Shown: positions 1-9,685 of the stretch, piece by piece
Layout: each line of letters opens with the position of its first letter
Numbering within the stretch: position 1 is the stretch's first letter
From: Zoroaster sp. YZ-2022
Lineage: Eukaryota; Echinodermata; Asteroidea; Forcipulatida; Zoroasteridae
Direction of reading: 5' to 3'
Assembly: GCA_029582265.1 (NCBI GenBank)
Contig: CM055823.1
Coordinates: forward strand, 24,168,569 to 24,232,568
Length of the DNA: 64,000 nt
Notes under the pieces: generated by a model
What the model was told of the DNA's origin: nothing
Seen by the model: the letters and a program-made list of their open reading frames with translations, nothing else
Databases searched by the model: none
Position numbers and translations under genes: made by a program

Positions 1-328
1 TCAATATTTTTTCTCCAAATTATGAATCTTCTTGATTAAACCTTGCAAAATTTGATAAACGCGGGTTTAAAGGTAAGGTATTGCATTGGTTATCCAAAAA
101 TAACCAAATGGTTTAGTTGCAATGTGAAATTTACTTGGTGTATAAAGCTGATGATGGTATCGATTTTTCCAAGAAATAATTTTGTTTGATGTGATGTCGC
201 TTTAGAATAATTTCCAGGTCGAATTTAGGGAAAAGGAAACCTTCATATATTCCGCATTAGAATAAATTTGCCAAACCTAAATAACCTTAAATGTTTGCAT
301 GGTTGAAGGTGATAATAGTGAGATGTAG
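1..328. other. AT-rich unique stretch, no feature seen
   Basis: No credible coding region, tRNA, tandem repeat or recognised repeat family is visible. The phrase ttatccaaaaataaccaaatgg recalls sequence next to the 16-bp array at 56.6 kb, but the match is too short to call. Confidence 0.4.
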
Positions 329-425
329 AGCTAATATTATGTCTGCGGTAACACCATGTAATAATAACTTGTGGGTAAATCGACGTTTCGGTCAGTGTAC
401 TCTGGCCGTCGTCAGGAGAAACTTG
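329..425 (-). mobile_element. Penelope-like element 3'-end fragment
   Basis: The sequence contains a divergent copy of the 3'-terminal block seen many times in this window: GCGGTAACACCATGT, then CGACGTTTCGGTCAG, then TCGTCAGGAGAA. On the minus strand this reads as the tail of a Penelope-like element. The assignment rests on the copy at 5249-5815, where the same block lies just downstream of a recognisable PLE endonuclease remnant. No coding part survives here and no target duplication was found. Confidence 0.6.
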
Positions 426-509
426 GTGATATAAAACATATAAAAACATGTTTTTTTTATCAGTTTCAATCTGTTCTCCCGTACAAGCTGACACTTTCAC
501 AAATCTGCA

Positions 510-620
510 ATGTATATATTTCTTGATTCATAGAGAGTAGGCCTATACCCGGTAGTCTAGAGAAACAAATATTTTTGCAAATATTACCGATGTTGTACTT
601 TCCCTTTAACTCTGTGATAA
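510..620. repeat. Single divergent unit of the 81-bp repeat family
   Basis: Sequence around cttgattcatagagagtagg and gttgtactttccctttaac resembles the 81-bp units of the array at 57060-57457 and the copies at 54484-54705. It is probably one dispersed unit. Confidence 0.45.
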
Positions 621-1014
621 GTGGACATCAAATTCGTGTTATTGACTTCATCGGGAGTCAAATGGAGTGCGTGGAAGCTATATCACCATAATTGCCGTGG
701 GCTACGACATGGGTGGGGTTACAATAAGGTCCCACCGGGCTACAATAAGGTCCCCTACGGATAGATACTAACCCGATGCATTACTGGTGACATAAAACAT
801 ATTTTCTGACACGTGATCATTGAAAATTGCTGTAAGGTTTTGCAAAACACGACGACGTGACGTAAACAAGTTGTTTACTCTAAAAAACGTGTCGCTGCTC
901 GCCATCTTCTGTCTGTCACCTTCTGTTGATAATGTGTGTGTGTGTGTCAGTGACCGTCAGTGGACCAATCAAAATCAGGTAAGTTTATATATTTCATTTT
1001 GCCGATTTCTTTAC

Positions 1015-1068
1015 GCCATTGGTTGCTCGACACGCCATTGGTTGCTCGACACGCCACTGGTTGGTCAA
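1015..1068. repeat. Short tandem duplication, 19-bp unit
   Basis: The unit CGCCATTGGTTGCTCGACA occurs nearly three times in a row. The CCATTGG core is a CCAAT-type sequence, but no promoter context is evident. Confidence 0.7.
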
Positions 1069-1199
1069 CACATGAGGGTTCTTAATGGCCATTGGCCACA
1101 TTTCATTTGCTAAATATAAAACAGAATAAAAAAAATACCCAGTGAAGTGAAGTTTTGTTTTTATTTCTGGTAATTCTTTTTGTGACTTCGTGTCTTTTA

Positions 1200-1370
1200 G
1201 TACTGAAAGTTACCGGTTAGTTTGCTAACCGTTTAACGCAAACTAGATCGTCGGCAAATGGCACAATGTGTCAATAAACTTCCTGCAATGCTTGTTTAAT
1301 AACCAATGCGGCAAAATAGAAAGTCTGTAACAACAAAATGGGCGGCACATTCTTCCAAAATTGTTGGTGT

Positions 1371-1372
<2 letters not shown>
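1200..1372. repeat. Remnant related to the GGTTAACCGG element at 4.4 kb
   Basis: The stretch around 1296-1370 (aaccaatgcggcaaaa, acaacaaaatgggcggcaca) matches 4474-4548 with substitutions. ACCGGTTAG-type motifs lie upstream of both. It is likely a degraded copy of the same non-autonomous element, and its right part is now replaced or followed by the (CT)n tract. Confidence 0.5.

Positions 1373-1461
<89 letters not shown>
1373..1461. repeat. (CT)n microsatellite
   Basis: An uninterrupted CT dinucleotide tract of almost 90 bases. Open frames crossing it in both directions encode only alternating Ser-Leu or Arg-Glu and are artefacts. Confidence 0.98.
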
Positions 1462-1465
<4 letters not shown>

Positions 1466-2406
1466 ACCCAGTTTCTGAGTCTTCATGAAGACTCATATTT
1501 CAATCGGTTAATTTCTGGGGAATAACCCAAATTACGCGTGTACTTCCCAGCCAATATCTGGACCATATCACATATTTACCCTCGGGACATCTGTGAATGT
1601 TTAGAATTATGTTGTTTTGACATGTTGTACTTTTATCTTAACATAATATTGTACAAATTACAAACGAAGAATGAGGCATGATTATGTGGTGCCTTTAATA
1701 CTTAATAATACCTGGTATTATAATAGCTTGTTTTTATGTTGACGTGAATTACGCCAGATATATACCGGCCTCTCAGTTTCATGCAGATTTAATTTTGCCT
1801 CTAGTTGGTAGCAAGTGCGCGAGCCTCAAAGCGTGACGTCAGATCTTCCACACAACGTATCCAATTAAATCTCTTGATTGCTACGGCCGGATAGGATACA
1901 AAGACAAGGGGACAGTCTACTGCCACAGATTCTTCGCAGCTTTTGTCTGTCACAGTTTTGACCTTAAGTGATGTTTTAATGACATCATGTGTCAACTTCA
2001 TCTTTAACATGCTTTACTGTAATTTCCAATCAGTTCACCAATACGTTCAAAGAAATTGTACGTTCAAAGAAATTGTTCGGCTGATTTTGTACGTAATTAA
2101 TTGCGTGCCTATTTTGGGTCAGAAATTGCAAGACAATAAACCAATTCGGACTTGAATAAACCTGGCGCCTTTTGCATTTAATGTATTAATCATTTGTCTT
2201 GTTCAACCCAAAAATAATATTTATGCATTTACTAAATTTCCCCTGTCAGCTTGTGGTGTACTATTTTGACAATGTAATTGTTTATTAAGCATAATAGGAC
2301 CATAGTTATGCCATGGTAAAACATGCTTATTATGTGCTGACAAAACGGCGCCCTATATTTTGTCCACTGTTCTTTCCAAAACCACATTTCTGATTAGGCT
2401 TATTAG
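1462..2406. other. Unique stretch without supported gene
   Basis: AT-rich sequence with short open frames of at most 70 codons, none with recognisable motifs. A small local duplication (acgttcaaagaaattgt, twice) lies near 2042-2074. Confidence 0.4.
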
Positions 2407-2407
2407 C

Positions 2408-2543
2408 AGAGAGAGAGAGGGAGAGAGGAAGGGAGGGGGAGAGAGGGAGAGAGGGAGGGAGGGGGAGGGAGGGAGGAGGGAGGGAGGGGGGAGGGAGGGA
2501 GGGAGGGAGGGAGGGGGAGGGGGGAGGGAGGGAGGGAGGGAGA
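2408..2543. repeat. GGGA/GAGA-rich purine microsatellite
   Basis: A pure purine tract on the plus strand made of gaga and ggga units. The homopurine/homopyrimidine composition and G runs could allow triplex or G-quadruplex formation. Frames through it encode Pro/Ser or Arg/Glu/Gly only. Confidence 0.95.
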
Positions 2544-2573
2544 ATCGTCGTTGCATTCGGTGCGGAGAAGTAT

Positions 2574-2968
2574 AAGGCAAAAAAATTATCCGGTTTCTGG
2601 TCATAGGTCGGCTTCAAAATCGGTGCAGTGACGCGCTTTTTCTTTTTTTCTTTGGGGGGGGGGGTGGGTAATTTATTAATCTTTTTTCTTGCCAACCAGT
2701 GAAATACGTTATTGGACCAGACCAAATTTCCCATACACAAAGTATGGTGGCTAAGAAAGGCCTCACAAATCGGGTAAACGTTCACATCCCTATGTGAAAA
2801 AGTCGTTTCAAACACAGCTCGGCGGCAGAATTCCAATCAATCCAGCAATTTTGGCTGCAATTAGTTGGACATCGTTTCATAGCAAACAAACAAAAAATTA
2901 AAAATGCTGACGCGCGGCTCTGAGGTGACGCGCGCGGAGACCAGAAACCAGAGACTTTTTTGGGGGCC
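2574..2968 (+). mobile_element. Foldback/MITE family C, copy 1
   Basis: Ends are inverted repeats: left carries CCGGTTTCTGGTC, right carries GACCAGAAACCAGAGAC followed by ttttttggg. The interior includes AAATTTCCCATACACAAAG and CAAATCGGGTAAACG, which recur at 24904-25233 (same orientation) and 38868-39322 (opposite orientation). No transposase is encoded. The superfamily is unknown to me. Confidence 0.75.
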
Positions 2969-2999
2969 TAAGTTACAACCCTCTATCCGGTCATATTAA

Positions 3000-3520
3000 T
3001 TCGTACCGTGCATGAGCTGTTGAGGGCACATGTTGTTAGACCACTGTGGGCGAAAGGGCAGCGATAGTTCGTCGCGTTTGGCGTATTTTGCAGTTGATGT
3101 GCGTACGCGCGGAATATCTCCAGCGATCATTGGCTAGCAGAAATACATGCGCGCTTAGTACCAAAACATTATATGCACATAAAGTGTACGCTCAACGCTC
3201 ACATTCACAGCTAGAGGGCGCAAATTCACAGCTAGAGGGCGCTACGATGTGCACTGAGCGGATAGAGATCAGTGGCGTACGCGCGGCATGCATGCACACG
3301 GTCGATCAACAAACCTGATTGGTCGGTTAGAGATTTTGATTGGCCTATCAACAATGGTGTGCTATTCGCACCGTGCATGTAAGCCGTCAAGGGAACGTGT
3401 TTGCTCAGTTCACTGTTGATCAATATGGCAGCGATAGTGCGGTGCGTTTAGTGCATGTTGCAGTTGATGTGATCTATGAGTACGCATCAAAGTGGCTATC
3501 ATCAAGACACCAGGTGTAAT
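3000..3520. repeat. Imperfect direct duplication of about 150 bp
   Basis: Segment 3001-3160 (ccgtgcatgagctgt, ggcagcgatagt, gcagttgatgt) is repeated with divergence at 3366-3510 (ccgtgcatgtaagccgt, ggcagcgatagt, gcagttgatgt). Between them is an 18-bp tandem (cacagctagagggcgc, twice, near 3206-3242). CpG and GCGC content is higher than in the surroundings. Function unknown. Confidence 0.6.
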
Positions 3521-3757
3521 GTCACTGCTAGAGAATTACGATGTACACAGACCGCATAAGGCGGGCCCTTGTTGTACAGCTAGCTCTCAAATTTAACTCT
3601 TCTACCGGGCACCATGTAAATTAGCCGTGTATGCCACGGTCTGGCTTTGAAAATATTTTGATATCAGCATCAGAACATGGCAGGCAAGCCTTGATAATTG
3701 GTTTTGTGAAATCAAAGCAGGCCTGTACCATGTTTAACACATCGAAGATATTGTAAA

Positions 3758-3953
3758 TTAAAGGGGCAATATCGTCACGATCAACAGGGCATGGAATCGG
3801 AGTGCTGGTTTTCGATTAACTCAGGCCATATTGCCGTTGCTGCTGCATAAATGAGCCAGTAGTTTTCAGTTTACTGTGTTCATCTTAAACTTGGACACCG
3901 ATTTCATGCCATGCTGAAAGTCTGCTCTGATCGCGATGATTCCGTCACTTTAA
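3758..3953 (+). mobile_element. TTAA-bounded MITE (T2/Kolobok-like), copy 1
   Basis: Bounded by TTAA at both ends. The left end is TTAAAGGGGCAATATCGTCA and the right end is an imperfect inverted copy. Internal marks of the family are GGGCATGGAATCGG near the left end, its inverse near the right end, and CTGCATAAATGAGCCAGTA in the middle. A TTAA target and TTAAAGG ends are known for T2 MITEs of the Kolobok superfamily; assignment is by that resemblance. Confidence 0.8.
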
Positions 3954-4329
3954 TAACTTAACAATGATCTCAACTTCCGCTCAATCGATAATATTCATAT
4001 TATCATCACCTTACGACATGTAGTGTGCAAGACAAGACCAAGACAAGAGTCCTCTTGTTTGGTTTTTAATTCTATTGATTTTTTACTGTATTCTTGTGCT
4101 TGTAGTTCCGTTTTATCCGCCTGGCTTGTAATTTATTTTACTTCTTTAAAATCTATTCTTGCTTTTTGGACGCTGACTTAATGTTTTTGTTTGTTTTAAG
4201 ATCATTTTTGACTTGATGACTTAAATTATTTATTCTACTTTATATAATGTTCAAATTTTACCAGAAGTTTTTATGCAACACGGCCCCTTGAAAAACAACC
4301 TTGGTTGATACCGTGTATAAATAAGTTTA

Positions 4330-4358
4330 AATAAATAAAATAAATAAATAAATAAATA
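4330..4358. repeat. Short (AAAT)n tract
   Basis: A run of AAAT/AAATA units downstream of an AT-rich unique stretch. Confidence 0.8.
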
Positions 4359-4423
4359 AGAGTCGGTCGCTGGACAAAAGTCACAGTGTTTGATACAAAT
4401 AGCTAAAATTGAACGTGGAGTGG

Positions 4424-4645
4424 TGCTGGGTCGGCTAACCGGTTAACCGAAAGTCGGCAACTGACGGCCGCATAATAATAACAAATGCGGCAAAAAAAAA
4501 AGAAGTCTAGTACAACAAAATGGGCAGCAAATGTTTCCAACATTTTTTGTCATATTTTTAGGGTTAGAGCCGGTTAGCAAATTTATAAACGGTTAGTGCA
4601 GTTTCGGTCGGTTAACCGGTTAATCGGTTAACCGTCCCAGCGCTA
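4424..4645. mobile_element. Inverted-repeat element with GGTTAACCGG ends
   Basis: Left end carries GTGCTGGGTCGGCTAACCGG and right end reads CGGTTAACCGTCCCAGCGCT, forming a terminal inverted repeat. Ends of this type occur in non-autonomous hAT elements, but I could not see a convincing 8-bp target duplication. The interior shares the aatgcggcaaaa segment with 1296-1370. Confidence 0.55.
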
Positions 4646-5140
4646 ACACTAGTGCCATAACATACTGGTGAATTAACGTCAGATCACGTGGTATACTTCG
4701 AGGGATTCTTGTAGCACATGACGGGAGACAGTTAGCAGAATAAGAAACATTATTGCACGCCGATGGCACGATCCCATAAACCTTGAGTTAACATTGTCTT
4801 CCTCCCACCGTAATGCGAGCAAATCCACAAAACTCTCCTCAGTGCTTGAAACCACAATCAAAGTCATGCATTTTCGAATCCAGCATCTTTGCAAATGTTA
4901 AGCCCTGGCTAGAACATACAAGATATAAAAAAAATGGCTCAAATACCGACCACCCCCTCAAAAAAAAACTTCCACAAACAATTAATATATTAAGGTTGAG
5001 CTTAATTTAATCATTGGGACAAATTGAAGAGGAAACTGCACAGTGTAAAAACATAAAGAAGCTTAGCCCAGTTACACACATTGTACATGAAGGATGACAA
5101 CGGCGTGCTTAAAACGACCTTTCGTGTAGAGGATATATAA
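4646..5140. other. Unique stretch, no feature seen
   Basis: Short open frames only, no recognisable repeat family. Confidence 0.35.
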
Positions 5141-5248
5141 TTAAAGGGACAATTTTATCGTCACGATCAGCAGGGCATGGAATTGGAGTGCTCGTTTTAG
5201 ATAAACTCAGTGACTGAAAATAATACCCCAGATTATAAGGTCATACTA

Positions 5249-5815
5249 TACAGGCCGCAGAGGAGATTTTGAGAAGTTAGCCATCGTCAAGCACTCACAC
5301 ATCAAGGACCATCAAATCGACTGGCAGGCAGCCCAACTCATCACACCCATCGATACATGGCACCCCAGACGCATCAGAGAGGCCATCGAGATCGTTAAAC
5401 ACGACACTGTGCCACAGGACATCGGCTTCTACATCAGCGATATTTGGCGACCACTACTACGGACCGCAGGATCTTCTATATCCAAAGTTAACCACCCTCC
5501 TCCCCCCCCCCCCCCCGTGCTTGTCAACAACTGATTCGGTTCAGTGAGCACACACTCTTTCACCCAACTCCTGGGATCCTAGTCTCAACAGTTCCCGCCT
5601 GCACGCCTCAACGAACCAATCCTCCAGCATCCTGTCATCGCGTAATCCTCCAGCAGCCTACTTATTTTTAAGCAGCAGCATTTCCCAGAGTCTGGCATTC
5701 TCCTGAGGACGATTAGAGTACACTGATCGAAACGTCGAGTTGTACCTGTTCTTTTCAGAACTAAATACTACTCAATTGAGAATTTCACATGGTGTCACCG
5801 CAATTAGTCTTACTT
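5249..5815 (+). mobile_element. 5'-truncated Penelope-like retroelement
   Basis: This is the longest PLE copy in the window and gives the family its identity. It starts inside the C-terminal endonuclease coding region, runs through a stop at 5532-5534, and ends with the 3' block CTGATCGAAACGTCGAG ... TTCACATGGTGTCACCGC ... AGTCTTACTT. It is flanked by the 6-bp duplication ATACTA (5243-5248 and 5816-5821). Severe 5' truncation is usual for retroelement copies. Confidence 0.8.
5253..5534 (+). pseudogene. C-terminal part of PLE endonuclease/RT protein
   Basis: About 93 codons remain open before the stop. The translation contains DHQIDW, then TWHPRRIREAIEIVKHD, then DIGFYISDIWRPLL. These match the order of motifs I know from the region following the GIY-YIG catalytic motifs in Penelope-like elements: an (A)DH.IDW block, a W..RRI.EA..I block and a terminal D.W.P.L block. 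The reverse transcriptase, the linker and the GIY and YIG motifs themselves are missing because of 5' truncation, so it cannot be active. A proline run near the end comes from a C homopolymer. No in-frame start was sought because the fragment is internal. Confidence 0.75.
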
Positions 5816-5945
5816 ATACTACCGTTAATGCTGCATAAATGAGCCAGTAATTTTCAGTCAGTGTGTGTCCATTTTAAACTAGGACACCGATTCAATGCCC
5901 TGTTGAAAGTCTGCTCTGATCGTGATGATATTGTCCCTATATAAG

Positions 5946-6496
5946 GAAAGACACTAACTACACAAGCACGTAGGCCTACAGTCAATTTGCATGTCTGTAG
6001 AAAGTAACGAATTCAGCTGCAAACAGTATAGCCGCATTTCATTCAATATTTGCACGTATGTAGCCTACTTGCGTTCCTATATACAAGTATCACATTGCGG
6101 TCATCTTTGTCAGACTCCCTGTAACCAAAATTAATACGATTTACGGCACTAATTCAGATGCACGAATGGGGCCAGACTATATTTTCACGTCCAGCCTCGC
6201 TTTGGTCACATGTACTGTAATGGAAGAAAGGCAAGATGGCTATACAGGGTCTATAAATGTTATTTTGCGCCGTCAGAAATACACATAATTATGCAAAAAG
6301 GCACAGCAACTGGTTTGATTACTATTGATCTGCTCTCGTTTCCGTATAATCAGATAATAAGATTAGATGATGTTGACTTAGACCGTCTTAAAGCTCATGT
6401 AGCGGGAAGAGTAACAACACGCGACTGGGACATTGGACAACACCTGCCACCAAGGGCAGCAAAGTCGCTATAAACCAGGATGTTTGTTTGCTGACC
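5946..6496. other. Unique stretch without supported gene
   Basis: It includes an 87-codon open frame at 6210-6473 with no motif I recognise and no splice or promoter context, so I do not call it a gene. Confidence 0.35.
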
Positions 6497-6509
6497 GTGT
6501 TTTGTGTTG

Positions 6510-6842
6510 AGTTAAAGACTAATTGCGGTGACACCATGTGAAATTTTCAATTGAGTAGTAATTAGTTCCGAAAAGAACTAATTGGAGGTTACAACTCGAC
6601 GTTTCGATCAGTATGCTCTGATCGTCATCAGGAGAATGCCGGACTTTGGGAAATGCTGCTGCTTAAGTAGACTGCTGGAGGATTCGCGCGAAGACTGGAT
6701 GCTGGATCAGTGGATCAGTGCTTTGAACCGTGCAGGCGGGAAACTGGTGGAACTAGGATCCTTGGAGTGGGTGGGGGAGGATCTAGGAGTGTGTGCTCAC
6801 TGAACTGAATCAGTTTGTTAACAAGCACAGGGGGAGAGAGGG
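6510..6842 (-). mobile_element. Penelope-like element 3' end with 13-bp TSD
   Basis: On the minus strand this matches 5500-5815 of the longer PLE copy over its whole length, including the segment upstream of the 3' block. It is flanked by an exact 13-bp duplication, GTGTTTTGTGTTG, at 6497-6509 and 6843-6855. The intact duplication argues for insertion as a 333-bp fragment rather than later deletion. Confidence 0.85.
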
Positions 6843-7178
6843 GTGTTTTGTGTTGGTAGATGCACTATACTTTGGGCTGGCTCCCGACTCCATGTTGCTT
6901 TATAACACATTTGCTAATAGCAACTTGTGTATTTTGGTGATGTAGTGAGTATTAAATCAAGACAAAAACCGTAGACAAAACAACAAAACGAAGACATGGA
7001 GGCCGGTGTTTCAGCTGGAGACATTAGAGCGATGGGAACAATTGAGAAGGCTAATAAAGCGTGTCATTTGACCATGAAAGGAACAATTTAAATGTATATT
7101 TGTAAATTTATATATTGCTTTATAGTTTTGTTTCCCCTCTCCCGTTTCCATGTAACCTTTCCCCTTGCCCGTTCTCCC

Positions 7179-7328
7179 CCTAATCATCATCACCATCATC
7201 ATCACCATCATCACCATCATCACCATCATCACCATCATCACCATCATCACCACCATCACCATCATCACCACCATCACCACCATCACCACCATCACCATCA
7301 TCACCATCATCACCATCATCATCATAAT
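7179..7328. repeat. ATC/ACC trinucleotide microsatellite
   Basis: About 150 bases of catcatcac units. The six frames give poly-His, Ile/Thr or Met/Val runs, which are artefacts. Confidence 0.97.
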
Positions 7329-7723
7329 GCATGTTTTGGATAATGAAAATGTCCCGTTCTGGGGCGAGAGAGCAGTGGGTACGTGGGATGGCATTTGCTT
7401 TGACTATGACACGAGGGAGCGTCGGGCCTATAGCCTGTTTACAATTCAGTGAGAAAAAACAGTAAAAGGAACTGACGAGGGATATTAAAATAAGTATAAG
7501 GAAACATCTTGGTTAAAGAGCGATTTTTTTTTATCTGAAAGCTTTTGGTTTGGAGTTACGGTATGGTATCGAAACATCCTGAGAAGTTATTACTTACATA
7601 ATACTATAAGGCTATGCAATAGTGGGAATAGATATGCATGTACATGCAGTGAGATTTGAGGTGACACCATGTCGTCGCATCAGTGCATGGTCGCAACAAG
7701 GTCGTATCATAGTTACGACCTTG

Positions 7724-8673
7724 CAGTGGCGCACCCAGGATTTGATTGGGAGGGGGGGGGCTCAAAATATTTTTATTTGAAATCCAATATGGGGGAGAGA
7801 CATGGCTGACCCAAACCATAACCGCTGGCGCGGCTGCAGCCATGTCCCTAGTCGTGCTCGTCAGTGAACCTACGGCACATGTTAAATGTTTCCTGGTGGT
7901 TTCTAGTCATAAAAAGAAGACATTATGGCATGATTCGGACTCGTAGGGTTTTACCTTCCATATAATTTCCTCCTCTTGATGTAAAGAACTTGAGCTTGTT
8001 TCGTCTGCAAGATTTCTATAGTTAAATACTTTCATTGCGTGGACGTAAAGTTTGTGATCATTCCGGGCGGAGCTAAAATTTTTCAAACACGAATTTGGCG
8101 GCAAAACCAAATCCCAATATTATCCAATCGGTGTTTGCTAAAGAGTGTCACATAATCTTTGTAAATTAAAATCCAATCCTGGGCCATTGTGTACAAACTG
8201 GAAAGGAGTTGATTATAATGCGGGCGTGTTTAAATTTTACGAGTAACCTCAACGACAGTCAACGACCTCAACAAGAGAAACGGACAACAGAAAATGAAAA
8301 TAAAATTAAGTAAAGCTGCTCCCTGATCAGGGTGCACCATGGCAGGGGGGGGAGGGAGAATGTGTAAAAATGCTTGTTATATATACTGGTGGCCCTTCAA
8401 GCTTACATGCACATGCATACGCAACGCCGTAAAATATAATAGTGAGTGGAATAAATGGAAAACTTTTGGAGGGGAGCTTGAGTCTCCTGAGTCCCCATCC
8501 CTTGTACCACTGCCCTATACTCCTTGCCGAACTCCTCTGTAGACAAGACTTGGGCTCAGATTTTGCTCTCTTTCCTGGCTCCTTCTTTAAAAAAAAAAAA
8601 AAAAAAACATCAGCGGGCCCTTGGGGGGGGGGGGACTCGAGCCCCCCAAGCCCCCCTCTTGGGTGCGCCACTA
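7724..8673. mobile_element. Non-autonomous hAT element, 950 bp
   Basis: Ends are CAGTGGCGCACCCAG and its inverse TGGGTGCGCCACT. It is flanked by the exact 8-bp duplication CGACCTTG at 7716-7723 and 8674-8681. The CAGTGGCG start and 8-bp duplication are hallmarks of the hAT superfamily. G and C runs lie just inside each end. No transposase motif is visible, and short frames at 8327-8780 cross homopolymers only. Confidence 0.88.
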
Positions 8674-8831
8674 CGACCTTGTTGCAGACATGGATTTTGC
8701 TCAGTGCAACAAGGTCGTATCATAGTTACGACCTTGTTGCAGACATGGATTTTGCTCAGTGCAACAAGGTCATATCATAGTTACGACCTTGTTGCAGACA
8801 TGGATTTTGCTCAGTGCAAACAAGGTCGTAT
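8673..8831 (+). repeat. Tandem array of 55-bp units inside element G
   Basis: ACGACCTTG restarts at 8673, 8728 and 8783. Each unit is itself an inverted repeat: ACGACCTTGTTGC near the start and GCAACAAGGTCGT near the end, so every unit could fold into a hairpin. Confidence 0.9.
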
Positions 8832-9015
8832 CTTTCTACAGAGTTCCAGGATGAACACGCAAAACCTATGGAAGAAGATACCACGTTGTTGCACTCAATT
8901 GTTTTAATGTATGCAAATTTATGCACTATTGCACATACGACCTTGTTGGATTTTTTTTTTAGATACGACCTTGTTGTTCTGACAGAACGATGTATTAAAA
9001 GAATCTTTTGTTGAG

Positions 9016-9088
9016 TGGTGAAGGTTCTGCGAAGAACCTTTGGTTGACTCGACGTTTCGATCAGTATGCTCTGATCGTCTTCAGGAGA
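9016..9088 (-). mobile_element. PLE 3'-end fragment, variant
   Basis: It contains GGTTCTGCGAAGAACC (the hairpin that reads GTTCTGAAAAGAAC in other copies) and CTCGACGTTTCGATCAGT, then TCTTCAGGAGA. The 3'-most ACACCATGTG part is missing. Confidence 0.6.
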
Positions 9089-9280
9089 GGGTTATTACTT
9101 CTAACGTGTTGTAGTTATTTGAAGAAAAAAAACATGAAGAGGTCTACAATGTTCAACATCGAAATGGATCATCGGTTGGTGATCCAAAACACACTGGAAT
9201 GACTACAAATAATCGGAATGCATTTTTGTCTCCTTACGACGCAACGAAATAAGCTTAAATTGTCCACAGTTTGGTTTCTG

Positions 9281-9330
9281 TACAATGGTCTATCTCTTGA
9301 TTCCTACAAAAGATATGGATGCATTTATGC
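9281..9330. repeat. Single dispersed copy of the 59-bp unit (family H)
   Basis: Sequence ctatctcttgattcctac and atatggatgcatttatgc matches the unit that forms the tandem array at 32173-32880. Confidence 0.6.
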
Positions 9331-9334
9331 ATGA

Positions 9335-9685
9335 GTGCCATGGTCCGGCGGTTTAGTGCATCGGATTTGTGTTCTGATGGCTGAGTCGTCAGAATGTGGG
9401 TTCGAATCCTGGCTGTGACCATGGTGCTTCAGCAAGACACTTTACCATAATTGCTTCTCTCCACCCAGGAGTAAATGGGTACCTGTGAGGGCAGAGTCGG
9501 TTGTTGTGTTTGATTAGCCCTATAATATGCGCCGAAATGGGAGCAATTGAGCTGTATAATCCCCAGGGAGCTGAGATGGTTTCAAGAATGATTTATGAGC
9601 CTGATGAGCAGGGGTAATAGTGTACAGCGCCTTGATCTAGTTGCTAGGATATGTGGGCTTTATAAGAATCGTATATTATTATTTA
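9335..9685 (+). mobile_element. tRNA-derived SINE, GTGCCATGG subtype
   Basis: The head is tRNA-like, with A box (TGGTC..GCGGTTTAG) and B box GGTTCGAATCC. The body follows (CAAGACACTTTACCATAATT, CTCCACCCAGGAGTAAATGG, CAGGGAGCTGAGATGG). The tail ends TATAAGAATCGTATATTATT, very close to the 3' end of the LINE at 51941-52440. It is probably transcribed by RNA polymerase III and mobilised in trans by that LINE type. Confidence 0.88.

Larger units (their letters stand above)
5141..5944 (+). mobile_element. T2-like MITE copy 2, split by a PLE insertion
   Basis: The left half (5141-5248, TTAAAGGGACAATT...) and right half (5816-5944, ...CATAAATGAGCCAGTAATTTT) together make one member of the TTAA MITE family. 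The intervening 567 bp is a Penelope-like insertion flanked by ATACTA on both sides. The order of events is therefore MITE first, PLE second. Confidence 0.8.
7663..8990 (+). mobile_element. Foldback element G, interrupted by a hAT element
   Basis: The pieces 7663-7723 and 8674-8990 form one element related to 46580-46835: GTCGCATCA at the left, repeated GCAACAAGGTCGTATC, then agagttccaggatg, and GATACGACCTTGTTGTTCTGACA at the right. Left and right ends are inverted copies of each other. The 950-bp middle (7724-8673) is a separate hAT insertion. Confidence 0.75.
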
